Shown: positions 1 through 5,253 of the stretch, one piece after another
Layout of the letters: every line of letters begins with the position of its first letter
Numbering within the stretch: the first letter of the stretch is position 1
Assembly: GCA_030665795.1 (NCBI GenBank)
Contig: DAOUZD010000073.1
Span: forward strand, 1-5,253
From: Dehalococcoides sp.
GTDB taxonomy: Bacteria; Chloroflexota; Dehalococcoidia; Dehalococcoidales; RBG-16-60-22
Direction of reading: 5' to 3'
DNA: 5,253 nt
Notes under the pieces: generated by a model
Databases searched by the model: none
Told to the model about the DNA's origin: nothing
The model's input: only the letters and a program-made list of their open reading frames with translations
Made by a program: the position numbers and the translations under genes

Positions 1-497
1 CTCTCTTTCACTCCAGGATGGGGCATCTCCAGTACCCACACCGGAGCATCTATGTAGCGCCCCAGCGCCTGAAACCACTTGTACCTGGCATCGCAAAAAT
101 AACCTGAGCTGAGGAGTAAAGTGGGTTTGGGCATTCCTCTCATCGGTGCCTCGGGTGGTATCTCACCCAGGTCCTTTAGTCGGGCAGCATACCCAAGGCA
201 ATTGCGGGCGTAACCACACATGTGGCTGGGGAAACCATCCGAATCAGACTGCGCCAGGTAAGCCGGGGCAGTCCCGAAAGCGGCGCAGACGGCACCATAA
301 TCTTCCGGATAGACCGCCGCCACCTCCATTGCCCTGAGGACGGCATCGCCTCCCCACCAGTTGACCATGCACCAGGCGACCGGCTTCCCCTCCTTACTGG
401 CTTCAACCGCCCGCTCATACATCCCGTCAACCAGCGCCCGAAGCGGGTACATTGTTTTCAGTCGGTTGATGGCTCGCTTCTTTTCCTCTTCCGCCAT
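1..497 (-). CDS. 2-hydroxyacyl-CoA dehydratase / benzoyl-CoA reductase family subunit (HgdB/BcrC-like), 3' end beyond window
   Basis: Reading the minus strand from the ATG at 497 gives 165 codons with no stop before the left edge, so only the N-terminal part of a protein that is usually about 380-430 residues is present. The family holds an oxygen-sensitive 4Fe-4S cluster and either dehydrates 2-hydroxyacyl-CoA or reduces benzoyl-CoA-type rings, using electrons from a separate ATP-hydrolysing activator. Seen here: a YPEDYGAVCAA segment (residues 63-73), the family hallmark FPSHMCGYARN (89-99) with C94 as the likely cluster ligand, and a SSGYFCDARYKWFQALGRY stretch (130-148) leading into a VLEMP strand. 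The segment before YPEDYG reads NWWGGDAVLRAM, where relatives usually carry a G-x-P-x-E-type motif. The start is fixed by an in-frame stop at 519-521, with no other ATG or GTG between, and by AAGAGGAG 10 bases upstream. The gene follows DUF35 on the same strand after 112 bases. Family is confident; substrate is unknown. Confidence 0.85.
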   Translation of the reverse strand, partial: MAEEEKKRAINRLKTMYPLRALVDGMYERAVEASKEGKPVAWCMVNWWGGDAVLRAMEVAAVYPEDYGAVCAAFGTAPAYLAQSDSDGFPSHMCGYARNCLGYAARLKDLGEIPPEAPMRGMPKPTLLLSSGYFCDARYKWFQALGRYIDAPVWVLEMPHPGVKE

Positions 498-609
498 AAC
501 TATCTGGCTCCTCTTATCTTATCGGGATTCCAGTCTGAGGCAGGCATGACAAACCAGTCACGGAGGATATCAGCAACAAGGTTCCTATCAGCTAATCAGC
601 CTTAAGTTT
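498..609. other. 112-base gap between DUF35 and the dehydratase-like gene
   Basis: This is the longest non-coding stretch in the window. Apart from the ribosome binding site at 508-515 it contains three copies of ATCAGC (plus strand, starting at 569, 587 and 595). I see no hairpin with a T-run that would act as a terminator, and no convincing -35/-10 pair, so read-through from DUF35 is the simplest reading. Confidence 0.4.
508..515 (-). promoter_or_regulatory. Ribosome binding site of the dehydratase-like gene
   Basis: Minus-strand AAGAGGAG lies 10 bases before the ATG at 497. The spacing is slightly long, but this is the only purine-rich element between the in-frame stop at 519-521 and the ATG, so it supports that start. 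Confidence 0.55.
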
Positions 610-1020
610 CTAAACTAAATTAAAGAGCGGCCTGGCGCCTTCACCGGCGGAATACTTATCGCCAGTGAATACCTTGGTTTCGCCCATCTTTACCCTTTTG
701 CCGATTAACTCCACAGTTACCGTAGTCGGGTCAGTGCCGGTCAAGTTACCCATTATCCAGGGGCCTTCATCAAGCTCAACCAGTAAGATAACATAGGGAA
801 CCTCATCCTCACGCCCTTCGGGGGCGACGTTACACGTGGTAAAGGTTTGAATCTTACCCGTACCCTTGAGTTCAACGATTTCCAAATCTGGGCTGGCGCA
901 TTTCCGGCAGACCATCTTCGGCGGTATCGTAATTGTGCCGCATTCCTTGCACTTTAAGCCCAATAACTTATTTCCCTTTAGTGCCTCGTTGAAGTCTTTG
1001 AAAGTAAGCTTATATTCCAT
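610..1020 (-). CDS. DUF35 zinc-ribbon / OB-fold acyl-CoA-associated protein
   Basis: A 136-residue protein, the usual DUF35 length. An N-terminal helix (about 5-18) is followed by a rubredoxin-like zinc ribbon with C24-x2-C27 and C38-x2-C41, then the OB fold (about 50-136) with the typical GTGKIQTFTT strand, a PYVILLVELDEG strand (75-86), and the GKRVKMGETKVF segment near the end. In archaea a DUF35 protein bridges an acetoacetyl-CoA thiolase and HMG-CoA synthase in one complex and shares a CoA-binding site between them; in many bacteria DUF35 genes sit beside SCP-x-type thiolases. Here it directly follows such a thiolase (34 bases between) and has a strong ribosome binding site, so the two are probably co-transcribed and probably form a complex. 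It has no catalytic residues of its own that I can recognise. Family call is firm; the partnership is inferred from adjacency. Confidence 0.93.
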   Translation of the reverse strand: MEYKLTFKDFNEALKGNKLLGLKCKECGTITIPPKMVCRKCASPDLEIVELKGTGKIQTFTTCNVAPEGREDEVPYVILLVELDEGPWIMGNLTGTDPTTVTVELIGKRVKMGETKVFTGDKYSAGEGARPLFNLV

Positions 1021-1027
1021 TTTTCAG

Positions 1028-1036
1028 CCTCCAAAG
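1028..1036 (-). promoter_or_regulatory. Ribosome binding site of the DUF35 gene
   Basis: Minus-strand CTTTGGAGG, a near-consensus Shine-Dalgarno sequence, ends 7 bases before the ATG at 1020. It lies inside the 34-base thiolase-DUF35 gap and fixes the DUF35 start. Confidence 0.75.
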
Positions 1037-1054
1037 AAACTAAATCACGTATTG

Positions 1055-2233
1055 TTACCAACCCCGCTGCATAATCAAATTAACTATTGTGCCGCCATCA
1101 CCACCCAGGGTATCGGTCATCCCTATCTTGGCGCCTTCCACCTGCCGCTCTGGCTCTACTTCACCTCTTAATTGTTTGGCTATCTCATAGACCTGACCGG
1201 CACCAGTGGCGCCGATAGGATGCCCTTTCGACTTTAGTCCGCCAGATGGATTTATGGCTACCTTACCGCCAATATCTGCCTCACCTTTCGTCCAGGCTTC
1301 ACCGGCCTTACCAAAATCAAAGAGGCCGAGGCTTTCGGCAGCAATCAGGCTGGCAATACTGAAGCAGTCGTGAAGCTCACAGATATCGATATCCTGCGGT
1401 GTTACCCCGGCCATATCATAGGCTTGCTTGGATGATACTTCCCTGGCCCTGAGCCGCGGCAAATACTCCTGCTGGTTAGCTAAAGGACCGGAGGAAGATT
1501 GACCCACACCGATAATATAGACCGGTTTACTAGTGACTTTCTTAGCTACCTCTTCCGAAGTAACAACGACGGCGGCCGCACCATCAGAAAACGGGCAGCA
1601 ATCATGCAGTTGCAGTGGCGTGCTCACCATGAACGATTTTAGCACCGCTTCCATATTGACTTCCTTGCGCAGGTGTGCCTTGGGGTTAAACATACCATGA
1701 CGGTAAGACTGCACTGAGACCGTCGCCATTTGCTCTTTAAGCTTGGCTAAAGGTATGCCGTACTTCGCCGAGTAAAGGTGAGCCAGCATGGCAAAGACCG
1801 CCGGAAAGGTTATTCCCGACGGATATTCATAGCGGCTGTCACTGAACATGGAAAAGGTGCGCGTCGCCAGAGCCGTGCCCATCGTGGCCGCCCTTTCCAC
1901 GCCCCCCGCCAGGACGACATCGTAAAAACCGGAAGCCACCCACATAAAGGCGTCTCTCACCGCCATGCTTGCAGAGGCGCAGGCTCCCTCGTACCTATTT
2001 GCCGGAATATTGAAGCAGCCGATATTCTCCGCGGCAAAAGCCTGCACCATGCCCTGCCCTTCGGAAAAGTCTCCCAAGACATTACCGAGGAAGAGCGCCT
2101 GAACATCCTTTGGCTTCAGGTTTGACTCCTCAAGCGCCTCCATAGCCGCTTCCCCAAACAGCTCGACACTCGTCTTTTCTTGAGCACCGCTAAACTTGGT
2201 TTCCCCAACCCCAACTACAGCTACTTTTCGCAT
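1055..2233 (-). CDS. SCP-x-type thiolase family protein (acetyl-CoA acetyltransferase-like)
   Basis: A 392-residue, full-length thiolase. Such enzymes cleave 3-ketoacyl-CoA with CoA or run the reverse Claisen condensation, in the cytoplasm. The N-terminal MRKVAVVGVGETKF strand is typical of the class. The nucleophile is C85 in YEGACASAS (81-89). The DCCPFSDGAAAVV segment (211-223) is the class signature. ELHDCF (286-291) supplies H288 and C290, and GHPIGATGAGQ (337-347) supplies the catalytic H338. The C-terminal C-x-G motif of classical biosynthetic or degradative thiolases is absent: the matching region reads TDTLGGDGG. As in SCP-x and archaeal thiolases, C290 of the HDCF motif probably takes over as the acid/base cysteine. 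The start has GGAGG 6 bases upstream. The gene lies 66 bases after the oxidoreductase and 34 bases before DUF35, the usual partner of this subclass. Acyl-chain specificity cannot be read from the sequence. Confidence 0.93.
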   Translation of the reverse strand: MRKVAVVGVGETKFSGAQEKTSVELFGEAAMEALEESNLKPKDVQALFLGNVLGDFSEGQGMVQAFAAENIGCFNIPANRYEGACASASMAVRDAFMWVASGFYDVVLAGGVERAATMGTALATRTFSMFSDSRYEYPSGITFPAVFAMLAHLYSAKYGIPLAKLKEQMATVSVQSYRHGMFNPKAHLRKEVNMEAVLKSFMVSTPLQLHDCCPFSDGAAAVVVTSEEVAKKVTSKPVYIIGVGQSSSGPLANQQEYLPRLRAREVSSKQAYDMAGVTPQDIDICELHDCFSIASLIAAESLGLFDFGKAGEAWTKGEADIGGKVAINPSGGLKSKGHPIGATGAGQVYEIAKQLRGEVEPERQVEGAKIGMTDTLGGDGGTIVNLIMQRGW

Positions 2234-2239
2234 CTCATG

Positions 2240-2246
2240 CCTCCTG
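2240..2246 (-). promoter_or_regulatory. Ribosome binding site of the thiolase gene
   Basis: Minus-strand CAGGAGG ends 6 bases before the ATG at 2233, the strongest Shine-Dalgarno match in the window. It supports the chosen start, which also gives the expected MRKVAVVGVG N-terminus. Confidence 0.8.
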
Positions 2247-2299
2247 ATTAGTTTCTGAACTCACTATAAATTACTATATTCTGCTAACGCCGTCAATTT

Positions 2300-4336
2300 T
2301 CAATCCAGGGCTTCACTTATTAGCTCAGCAACATCCATGACTTTAAGCGATTTTTCCGCCTCCTTCGTCTTTATCCCGTCTTCAAACATCTGCAGGCAGT
2401 AGGGACAGGCAGTCGCAATCACCTCGGCGTTAACCGACATCGCTTGTTCTGTCCGCATTTCGTTAATTCGCTCGCCCGTCTTTTGTTCTTCCAGCCACAG
2501 GTGTCCACCCCCGGCACCGCAGCAGAAGCTGCGCTTCCGGTTCCGCGCCATCTCAACCAGCTTAATGCCGGGTATATTACTCAAAATCCGCCGCGGCGGC
2601 TCGTAAATATCATTGTACCGGCCCAGATAGCAAGCGTCATGATAGGTTACCACTGCACCGTTACTTTTAATGGTTCCCAGCTTGCCTTCCTTGAGCAGGC
2701 TGGCAATAAACTCGGTGTGGTGAACCACCTCAAAGTCGCCGCCAAACTGGGGGTATTCATGCTTCAAGGTGTTATAGCAGTGAGGACAGCCGGTAACTAT
2801 CTTTTTTATGCCGTAATTCTTAAATAGCTCAATATTGCCCTGTGCCTGAAGCTGAAAGAGATATTCATTACCCAGGCGGCGGGCCGGGTCACCGCAGCAG
2901 ACCTCCTCGACACCCAGGATGCCAAAGTTAATCCCGGCTCGTTTCAATATCTGGGCAATCGCCTGAGCCACCCGGGTACTTCTCTCTTCCAAAGCCTCGG
3001 TGCAGCCGACCCAGAACAGGACGTCAATATTGCTATCTTCCGCCAGAGTCTTAATCCCAAGCCCCTCTGCCCAGTCAGTGCGACTGAGTGTCGTTCCTCG
3101 CCACGGGTGCCCCCTGGCTTCAATACTCCTCAAGGCACCTTCAGCGGTCTCCGGTATGGAGGCCTGTTCCAGCACCAGGTTCCGCCTCATCTCAATAATC
3201 TTATCAACATGCTCAATATAGACCGGACACACCTCATCGCAGGCACGACAGGCAATACAGTTCCATATCTCGTCCTCCAGTATCACCTCACCAATAAGGG
3301 TCCGACTGCCATTCCCGGGATTAGCCACCCCAGCTTTACTTTTAAGCAAAATCGGGCCTCGCTCCAGTAAACTGCCTTTCAAGTCCTGGATTAACTTCTT
3401 CGGGCTCAACGGCTTACCGCTGAGGTAGGCGGGGCAGTTATCCTGACATTGACCACACACCACACAGGAGTAAAGGTCTAGAAGCTGCTTCCAGGTAAAG
3501 TCCTCAACCTTGGAGGCACCGAAGGTCTCGGCCGTTTCCAGGTTAATAGGACGCAGCGCACCTTTGGGAAGTGAAGAGCGGAGAAAGACGTTGAAAACAG
3601 ACGCCACGATATGAAGGTACCGCGAGTAAGCGATAAAGACCAGGACAAATAAGACGATGCTCCAATGTACCCAGAAGAAGCCGATGTTTGCTGCCTGCAC
3701 TGAGCTTACCGGGCTATTGCTGAAGAGATTACTCAATGCTGAGCTTATCGGTGGCAGGCTAGAGCCTAAACCAGCCGGCGGGTGAGCCAGAGCAATGCTC
3801 GTTGCCTCCTTTAAGAGGTGGGTCATCGGATGGATTAAGACGGTGCCCAGAATGACCATAGCCTCAATGGTCTGCTCTCCTTCAAGCCTTGGTGGCTTCA
3901 CAATATATCTGCGGATGATACCCCATAAGGCACCTGTAATGATGAAGGGAGCAGCTATGTCCATAACCCAGGCATAGTAAAAGAAGAAGCTAGTATTTTC
4001 CAGTGTCTCGGAGATACCAAAGCCAGCTCCGATGATGATAAATACCAAATAGAAGATAACAAAGGTGAAAAAACCCCAGGCCATAAAAACATGACCTATG
4101 CTAGCTCTATCCTTAAGGGACAGGTTTTTGAACTGGCACCACTGCCCCACTACAATGACAGCGGTTCTCAGCGCTCTCCCCATCATCTGCCCCAGGCTTC
4201 CGTCCCTCTGCCCCAAAAACATGTAACGTCCCAGCTGATATATCCGGCGCGAGAATAGACCAACCGCCAGGACAAATATACCCCAGAAAATCACATACCC
4301 TGAGACGCCAAAATACGTTATACTAACTGGTGACAT
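2300..4336 (-). CDS. Membrane-bound HdrD-like iron-sulfur oxidoreductase, FadF/EMO type (NarI-like domain + 2x 4Fe-4S + two CCG domains)
   Basis: A 678-residue protein with three parts. Residues about 1-255 form a NarI-like membrane domain with five predicted helices (about 8-30, 80-105, 117-142, 157-180, 217-248). Histidines H82, H169/H173, H224 and H242 in or next to the helices are plausible heme b ligands. Two 4Fe-4S motifs follow: C291, C294, C297, C301 and C360, C363, C366, C370. The C-terminal part has two CCG (cysteine-rich) domains as in HdrB/HdrD: C445, C480-C481, C517, C520 and C569, C605-C606, C644, C647, suited to non-cubane clusters. This architecture matches the enzymes known as FadF in Bacillus and EMO in syntrophs, which move electrons from reduced electron-transferring flavoprotein to menaquinone. 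No etfAB is in view, so the partner is inferred. The ATG at 4336 has only a weak AGGT upstream. The gene precedes thiolase and DUF35, which fits a role in acyl-CoA oxidation. All cluster cysteines are present, with no sign of decay. Confidence 0.92.
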   Translation of the reverse strand: MSPVSITYFGVSGYVIFWGIFVLAVGLFSRRIYQLGRYMFLGQRDGSLGQMMGRALRTAVIVVGQWCQFKNLSLKDRASIGHVFMAWGFFTFVIFYLVFIIIGAGFGISETLENTSFFFYYAWVMDIAAPFIITGALWGIIRRYIVKPPRLEGEQTIEAMVILGTVLIHPMTHLLKEATSIALAHPPAGLGSSLPPISSALSNLFSNSPVSSVQAANIGFFWVHWSIVLFVLVFIAYSRYLHIVASVFNVFLRSSLPKGALRPINLETAETFGASKVEDFTWKQLLDLYSCVVCGQCQDNCPAYLSGKPLSPKKLIQDLKGSLLERGPILLKSKAGVANPGNGSRTLIGEVILEDEIWNCIACRACDEVCPVYIEHVDKIIEMRRNLVLEQASIPETAEGALRSIEARGHPWRGTTLSRTDWAEGLGIKTLAEDSNIDVLFWVGCTEALEERSTRVAQAIAQILKRAGINFGILGVEEVCCGDPARRLGNEYLFQLQAQGNIELFKNYGIKKIVTGCPHCYNTLKHEYPQFGGDFEVVHHTEFIASLLKEGKLGTIKSNGAVVTYHDACYLGRYNDIYEPPRRILSNIPGIKLVEMARNRKRSFCCGAGGGHLWLEEQKTGERINEMRTEQAMSVNAEVIATACPYCLQMFEDGIKTKEAEKSLKVMDVAELISEALD

Positions 4337-4380
4337 GGTTACCTACTATAAAAACCATGCTAAATCAGCTTGACCCCCAT

Positions 4381-4392
4381 CAGATTAATCTG
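4381..4392. repeat. Perfect 12-base palindrome upstream of the oxidoreductase gene
   Basis: CAGATTAATCTG reads the same on both strands and sits 44 bases before the oxidoreductase ATG, within the 67-base gap after the B-box gene. It could be an operator for a dimeric regulator, but it is a single short copy and I recognise no known consensus. Confidence 0.35.
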
Positions 4393-4403
4393 GCTAAAAA
4401 GCT

Positions 4404-4883
4404 TTAGCGTAAACGGGTAACGGCGACAAAAATACCCAGAGCTAGAGCTAACAGGTCAAGAATGTGAAAACCAAAAATTAGTCCCCAAGGTAGAAAAATG
4501 CTGACCAGATAGCTTATGACCACCGCAATACCAGCAACGGTAGCCAATCCTCTACCACGTTTACGGTTGACGGAAAGGCTGACCACCTCACCAATAGCGT
4601 AACCGACACCGGGACCCAGTAGTAAGTTAATGAAAAAGAAAGGCACAAACATCCCCACCACCCCCCAGATAACACCACAGACAATCGCCATTCCCAGGGC
4701 TGTGCCAACCGCCCTCAGGTAGTAATTGGTAGAAACGCGATAGGTGGGCAGCTTATATAACTTGGCACAATCCGGGCACCTGGCTCCTACCGGGGTCTGC
4801 ACTAGGCACTTGGGACATATCGGCTTGCCGCACTTGCCACACCTCAGGTTAGTCTCAACCTCAGGATGAGCCGCGCATTTCAT
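4404..4883 (-). CDS. B-box-type zinc-finger integral membrane protein, function unknown
   Basis: A 159-residue protein starting MKCAAHPEVETNLRCGKCGK. Residues 1-40 form a B-box-like zinc-binding domain with C3, H6, C15, C18, C23, C26, C36 and C39, enough for two zinc sites. Four hydrophobic segments follow (about 55-78, 80-100, 111-132 and 134-156), so the rest is a small membrane domain with the zinc domain probably cytoplasmic. Such short B-box membrane proteins are common in Chloroflexota and other bacteria, but no function is established that I know of. The ATG at 4883 is preferred: it puts the zinc domain at the N-terminus as usual, has GGGAAAGG 8 bases upstream, and lies 4 bases after the preceding stop. 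A GTG at 4922 is in frame but would add 13 polar residues and overlap the previous gene. Coupling to the PlsY-like gene is likely; a link to the acyl-CoA genes is not shown. Confidence 0.82.
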   Translation of the reverse strand: MKCAAHPEVETNLRCGKCGKPICPKCLVQTPVGARCPDCAKLYKLPTYRVSTNYYLRAVGTALGMAIVCGVIWGVVGMFVPFFFINLLLGPGVGYAIGEVVSLSVNRKRGRGLATVAGIAVVISYLVSIFLPWGLIFGFHILDLLALALGIFVAVTRLR

Positions 4884-4887
4884 TATG

Positions 4888-5253
4888 TCAACCTTTCCCT
4901 CGTTTTGGTTGTTTCTTGGCACTGGCTTCAGAAGGTTTTCGATACATCCAGGCTTTCCTATCCATTATATCCCGGTCAAAAAGCAGGCGGTTAAGCAATA
5001 ATCGTCCCTTGCTAAGTGAGACAGTCTCAACCATTCGCGGTGCCGTTAGTCGCTTAATGACTATTACCAGAAGTATAGCCAAAAAACCAAGGGTAACCGA
5101 AAATGGTTCAAAAAATGAGCTAACTAAAGGGAGCGCCGCCACACTAAGAAGCACCGGTAGCGGTGAGCTGCGCAGAATAACCGAACCAGCGACCAGAAAG
5201 CTGAAAAAGGCTATCGTTGCCCAGGGTGTCATGTCATTTATCAAGGGGAGAAT
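4888..5253 (-). CDS. C-terminal part of a membrane protein, probably PlsY-like glycerol-3-phosphate acyltransferase
   Basis: The reading frame is open to the right edge, so the start is outside; 121 residues are visible. They hold three hydrophobic segments (visible residues about 12-27, 31-47 and 52-67), then a basic soluble tail of about 50 residues with NRLLFDRDIMDRKAWMYRKP (88-107) and a lysine-rich end. The helix pattern and the PLPVLLSVAALPL and LGFLAILLVIVIKRLTA segments resemble the last helices of PlsY, which acylates glycerol-3-phosphate from acyl-phosphate in the membrane. The diagnostic PlsY loops (glycine-rich GGKGVA-type motif) would lie upstream, beyond the window, so this rests on weak resemblance. 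The tail is longer than in typical PlsY. A TTG at 5244 and an ATG at 5232 are possible internal starts but lack a ribosome binding site, which favours continuation upstream. It ends 4 bases before the B-box start, implying co-transcription. Confidence 0.5.
   Translation of the reverse strand: MLPLINDMTPWATIAFFSFLVAGSVILRSSPLPVLLSVAALPLVSSFFEPFSVTLGFLAILLVIVIKRLTAPRMVETVSLSKGRLLLNRLLFDRDIMDRKAWMYRKPSEASAKKQPKRGKG
4892..4899 (-). promoter_or_regulatory. Ribosome binding site of the B-box gene
   Basis: Minus-strand GGGAAAGG lies 8 bases before the ATG at 4883, inside the last codons of the upstream gene. It decides for ATG 4883 over the in-frame GTG at 4922. Confidence 0.5.

Noticed and set aside
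176..430. Minus-strand open frame of 84 codons inside the dehydratase-like gene
   Set aside because: It is arginine/serine/proline-rich and matches no family, while a different minus-strand frame over the same bases encodes the clear dehydratase-family sequence.
569..600. Three ATCAGC hexamers (plus strand) as a regulatory repeat array
   Set aside because: Copies start at 569, 587 and 595 with uneven spacing of 18 and 8 bases, and are too short to rule out chance.
222..605. Plus-strand open frame of 127 codons
   Set aside because: It is antisense to the dehydratase-like gene and the following gap, has low-complexity composition, and no recognisable domain or ribosome binding site.
866..1171. 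Plus-strand open frame of 101 codons spanning the DUF35-thiolase junction
   Set aside because: It is antisense to two well-supported genes and crosses their boundary; no family resemblance.
1778..2125. Plus-strand open frame of 115 codons
   Set aside because: It lies wholly antisense to the thiolase and is rich in histidine and arginine, as expected of a shadow frame.
2444..2827. Plus-strand open frame of 127 codons
   Set aside because: It lies wholly antisense to the CCG domains of the oxidoreductase, whose conserved cysteines prove the minus-strand frame.
4393..4408. Hairpin GCTAAA-loop-TTTAGC at the end of the B-box gene as a terminator
   Set aside because: The stem is only 6 base pairs, mostly A/T, overlaps the stop codon, and is not followed by a T-run on the minus strand.
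4884..4922. GTG at 4922 as the start of the B-box gene
   Set aside because: It adds 13 polar residues before the zinc domain and overlaps the upstream gene; ATG 4883 has the better ribosome binding site and spacing.

Overview
The window carries six protein-coding genes, all read from the minus strand. In transcription order (high to low coordinates) they are: the C-terminal part of a membrane protein resembling the acyltransferase PlsY (cut by the right edge); a small B-box-type zinc-finger membrane protein; a large membrane-bound iron-sulfur oxidoreductase of the FadF/EMO (HdrD-like, NarI-like plus CCG domains) type; an SCP-x-type thiolase; a DUF35 zinc-ribbon/OB-fold protein; and the N-terminal 165 residues of a 2-hydroxyacyl-CoA dehydratase / benzoyl-CoA reductase family subunit (cut by the left edge). 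I see no RNA genes, mobile elements, CRISPR arrays or convincing terminators, and no gene-free stretch longer than 112 bases.

Organism: an anaerobic bacterium. The oxygen-sensitive dehydratase/reductase family, the HdrD-like oxidoreductase and the thiolase-DUF35 pair are typical of anaerobic acyl-CoA degraders. The combination, and the PlsY-like tail with its long basic extension, recall uncultured Dehalococcoidia (Chloroflexota). That placement is a guess from protein flavour; a syntrophic deltaproteobacterial-type lineage or another sediment anaerobe is not excluded.

Layout: 4888-5253 and 4404-4883 form a tight pair (4 bases between stop and start) that looks like a housekeeping/envelope unit. 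After 67 non-coding bases that include a perfect 12-base palindrome, the metabolic genes begin: oxidoreductase 2300-4336, thiolase 1055-2233, DUF35 610-1020, dehydratase-like 1-497, with gaps of 66, 34 and 112 bases. Most starts have a recognisable Shine-Dalgarno sequence.

How they may work together (inference): the dehydratase/reductase-like subunit and the thiolase-DUF35 pair act on CoA thioesters (dehydration or ring reduction, and thiolytic cleavage or Claisen condensation). The membrane oxidoreductase would pass electrons from acyl-CoA oxidation, usually delivered by an electron-transferring flavoprotein, to menaquinone. No etfAB, acyl-CoA dehydrogenase, HMG-CoA synthase or dehydratase activator lies in the window, so substrate and direction stay open.
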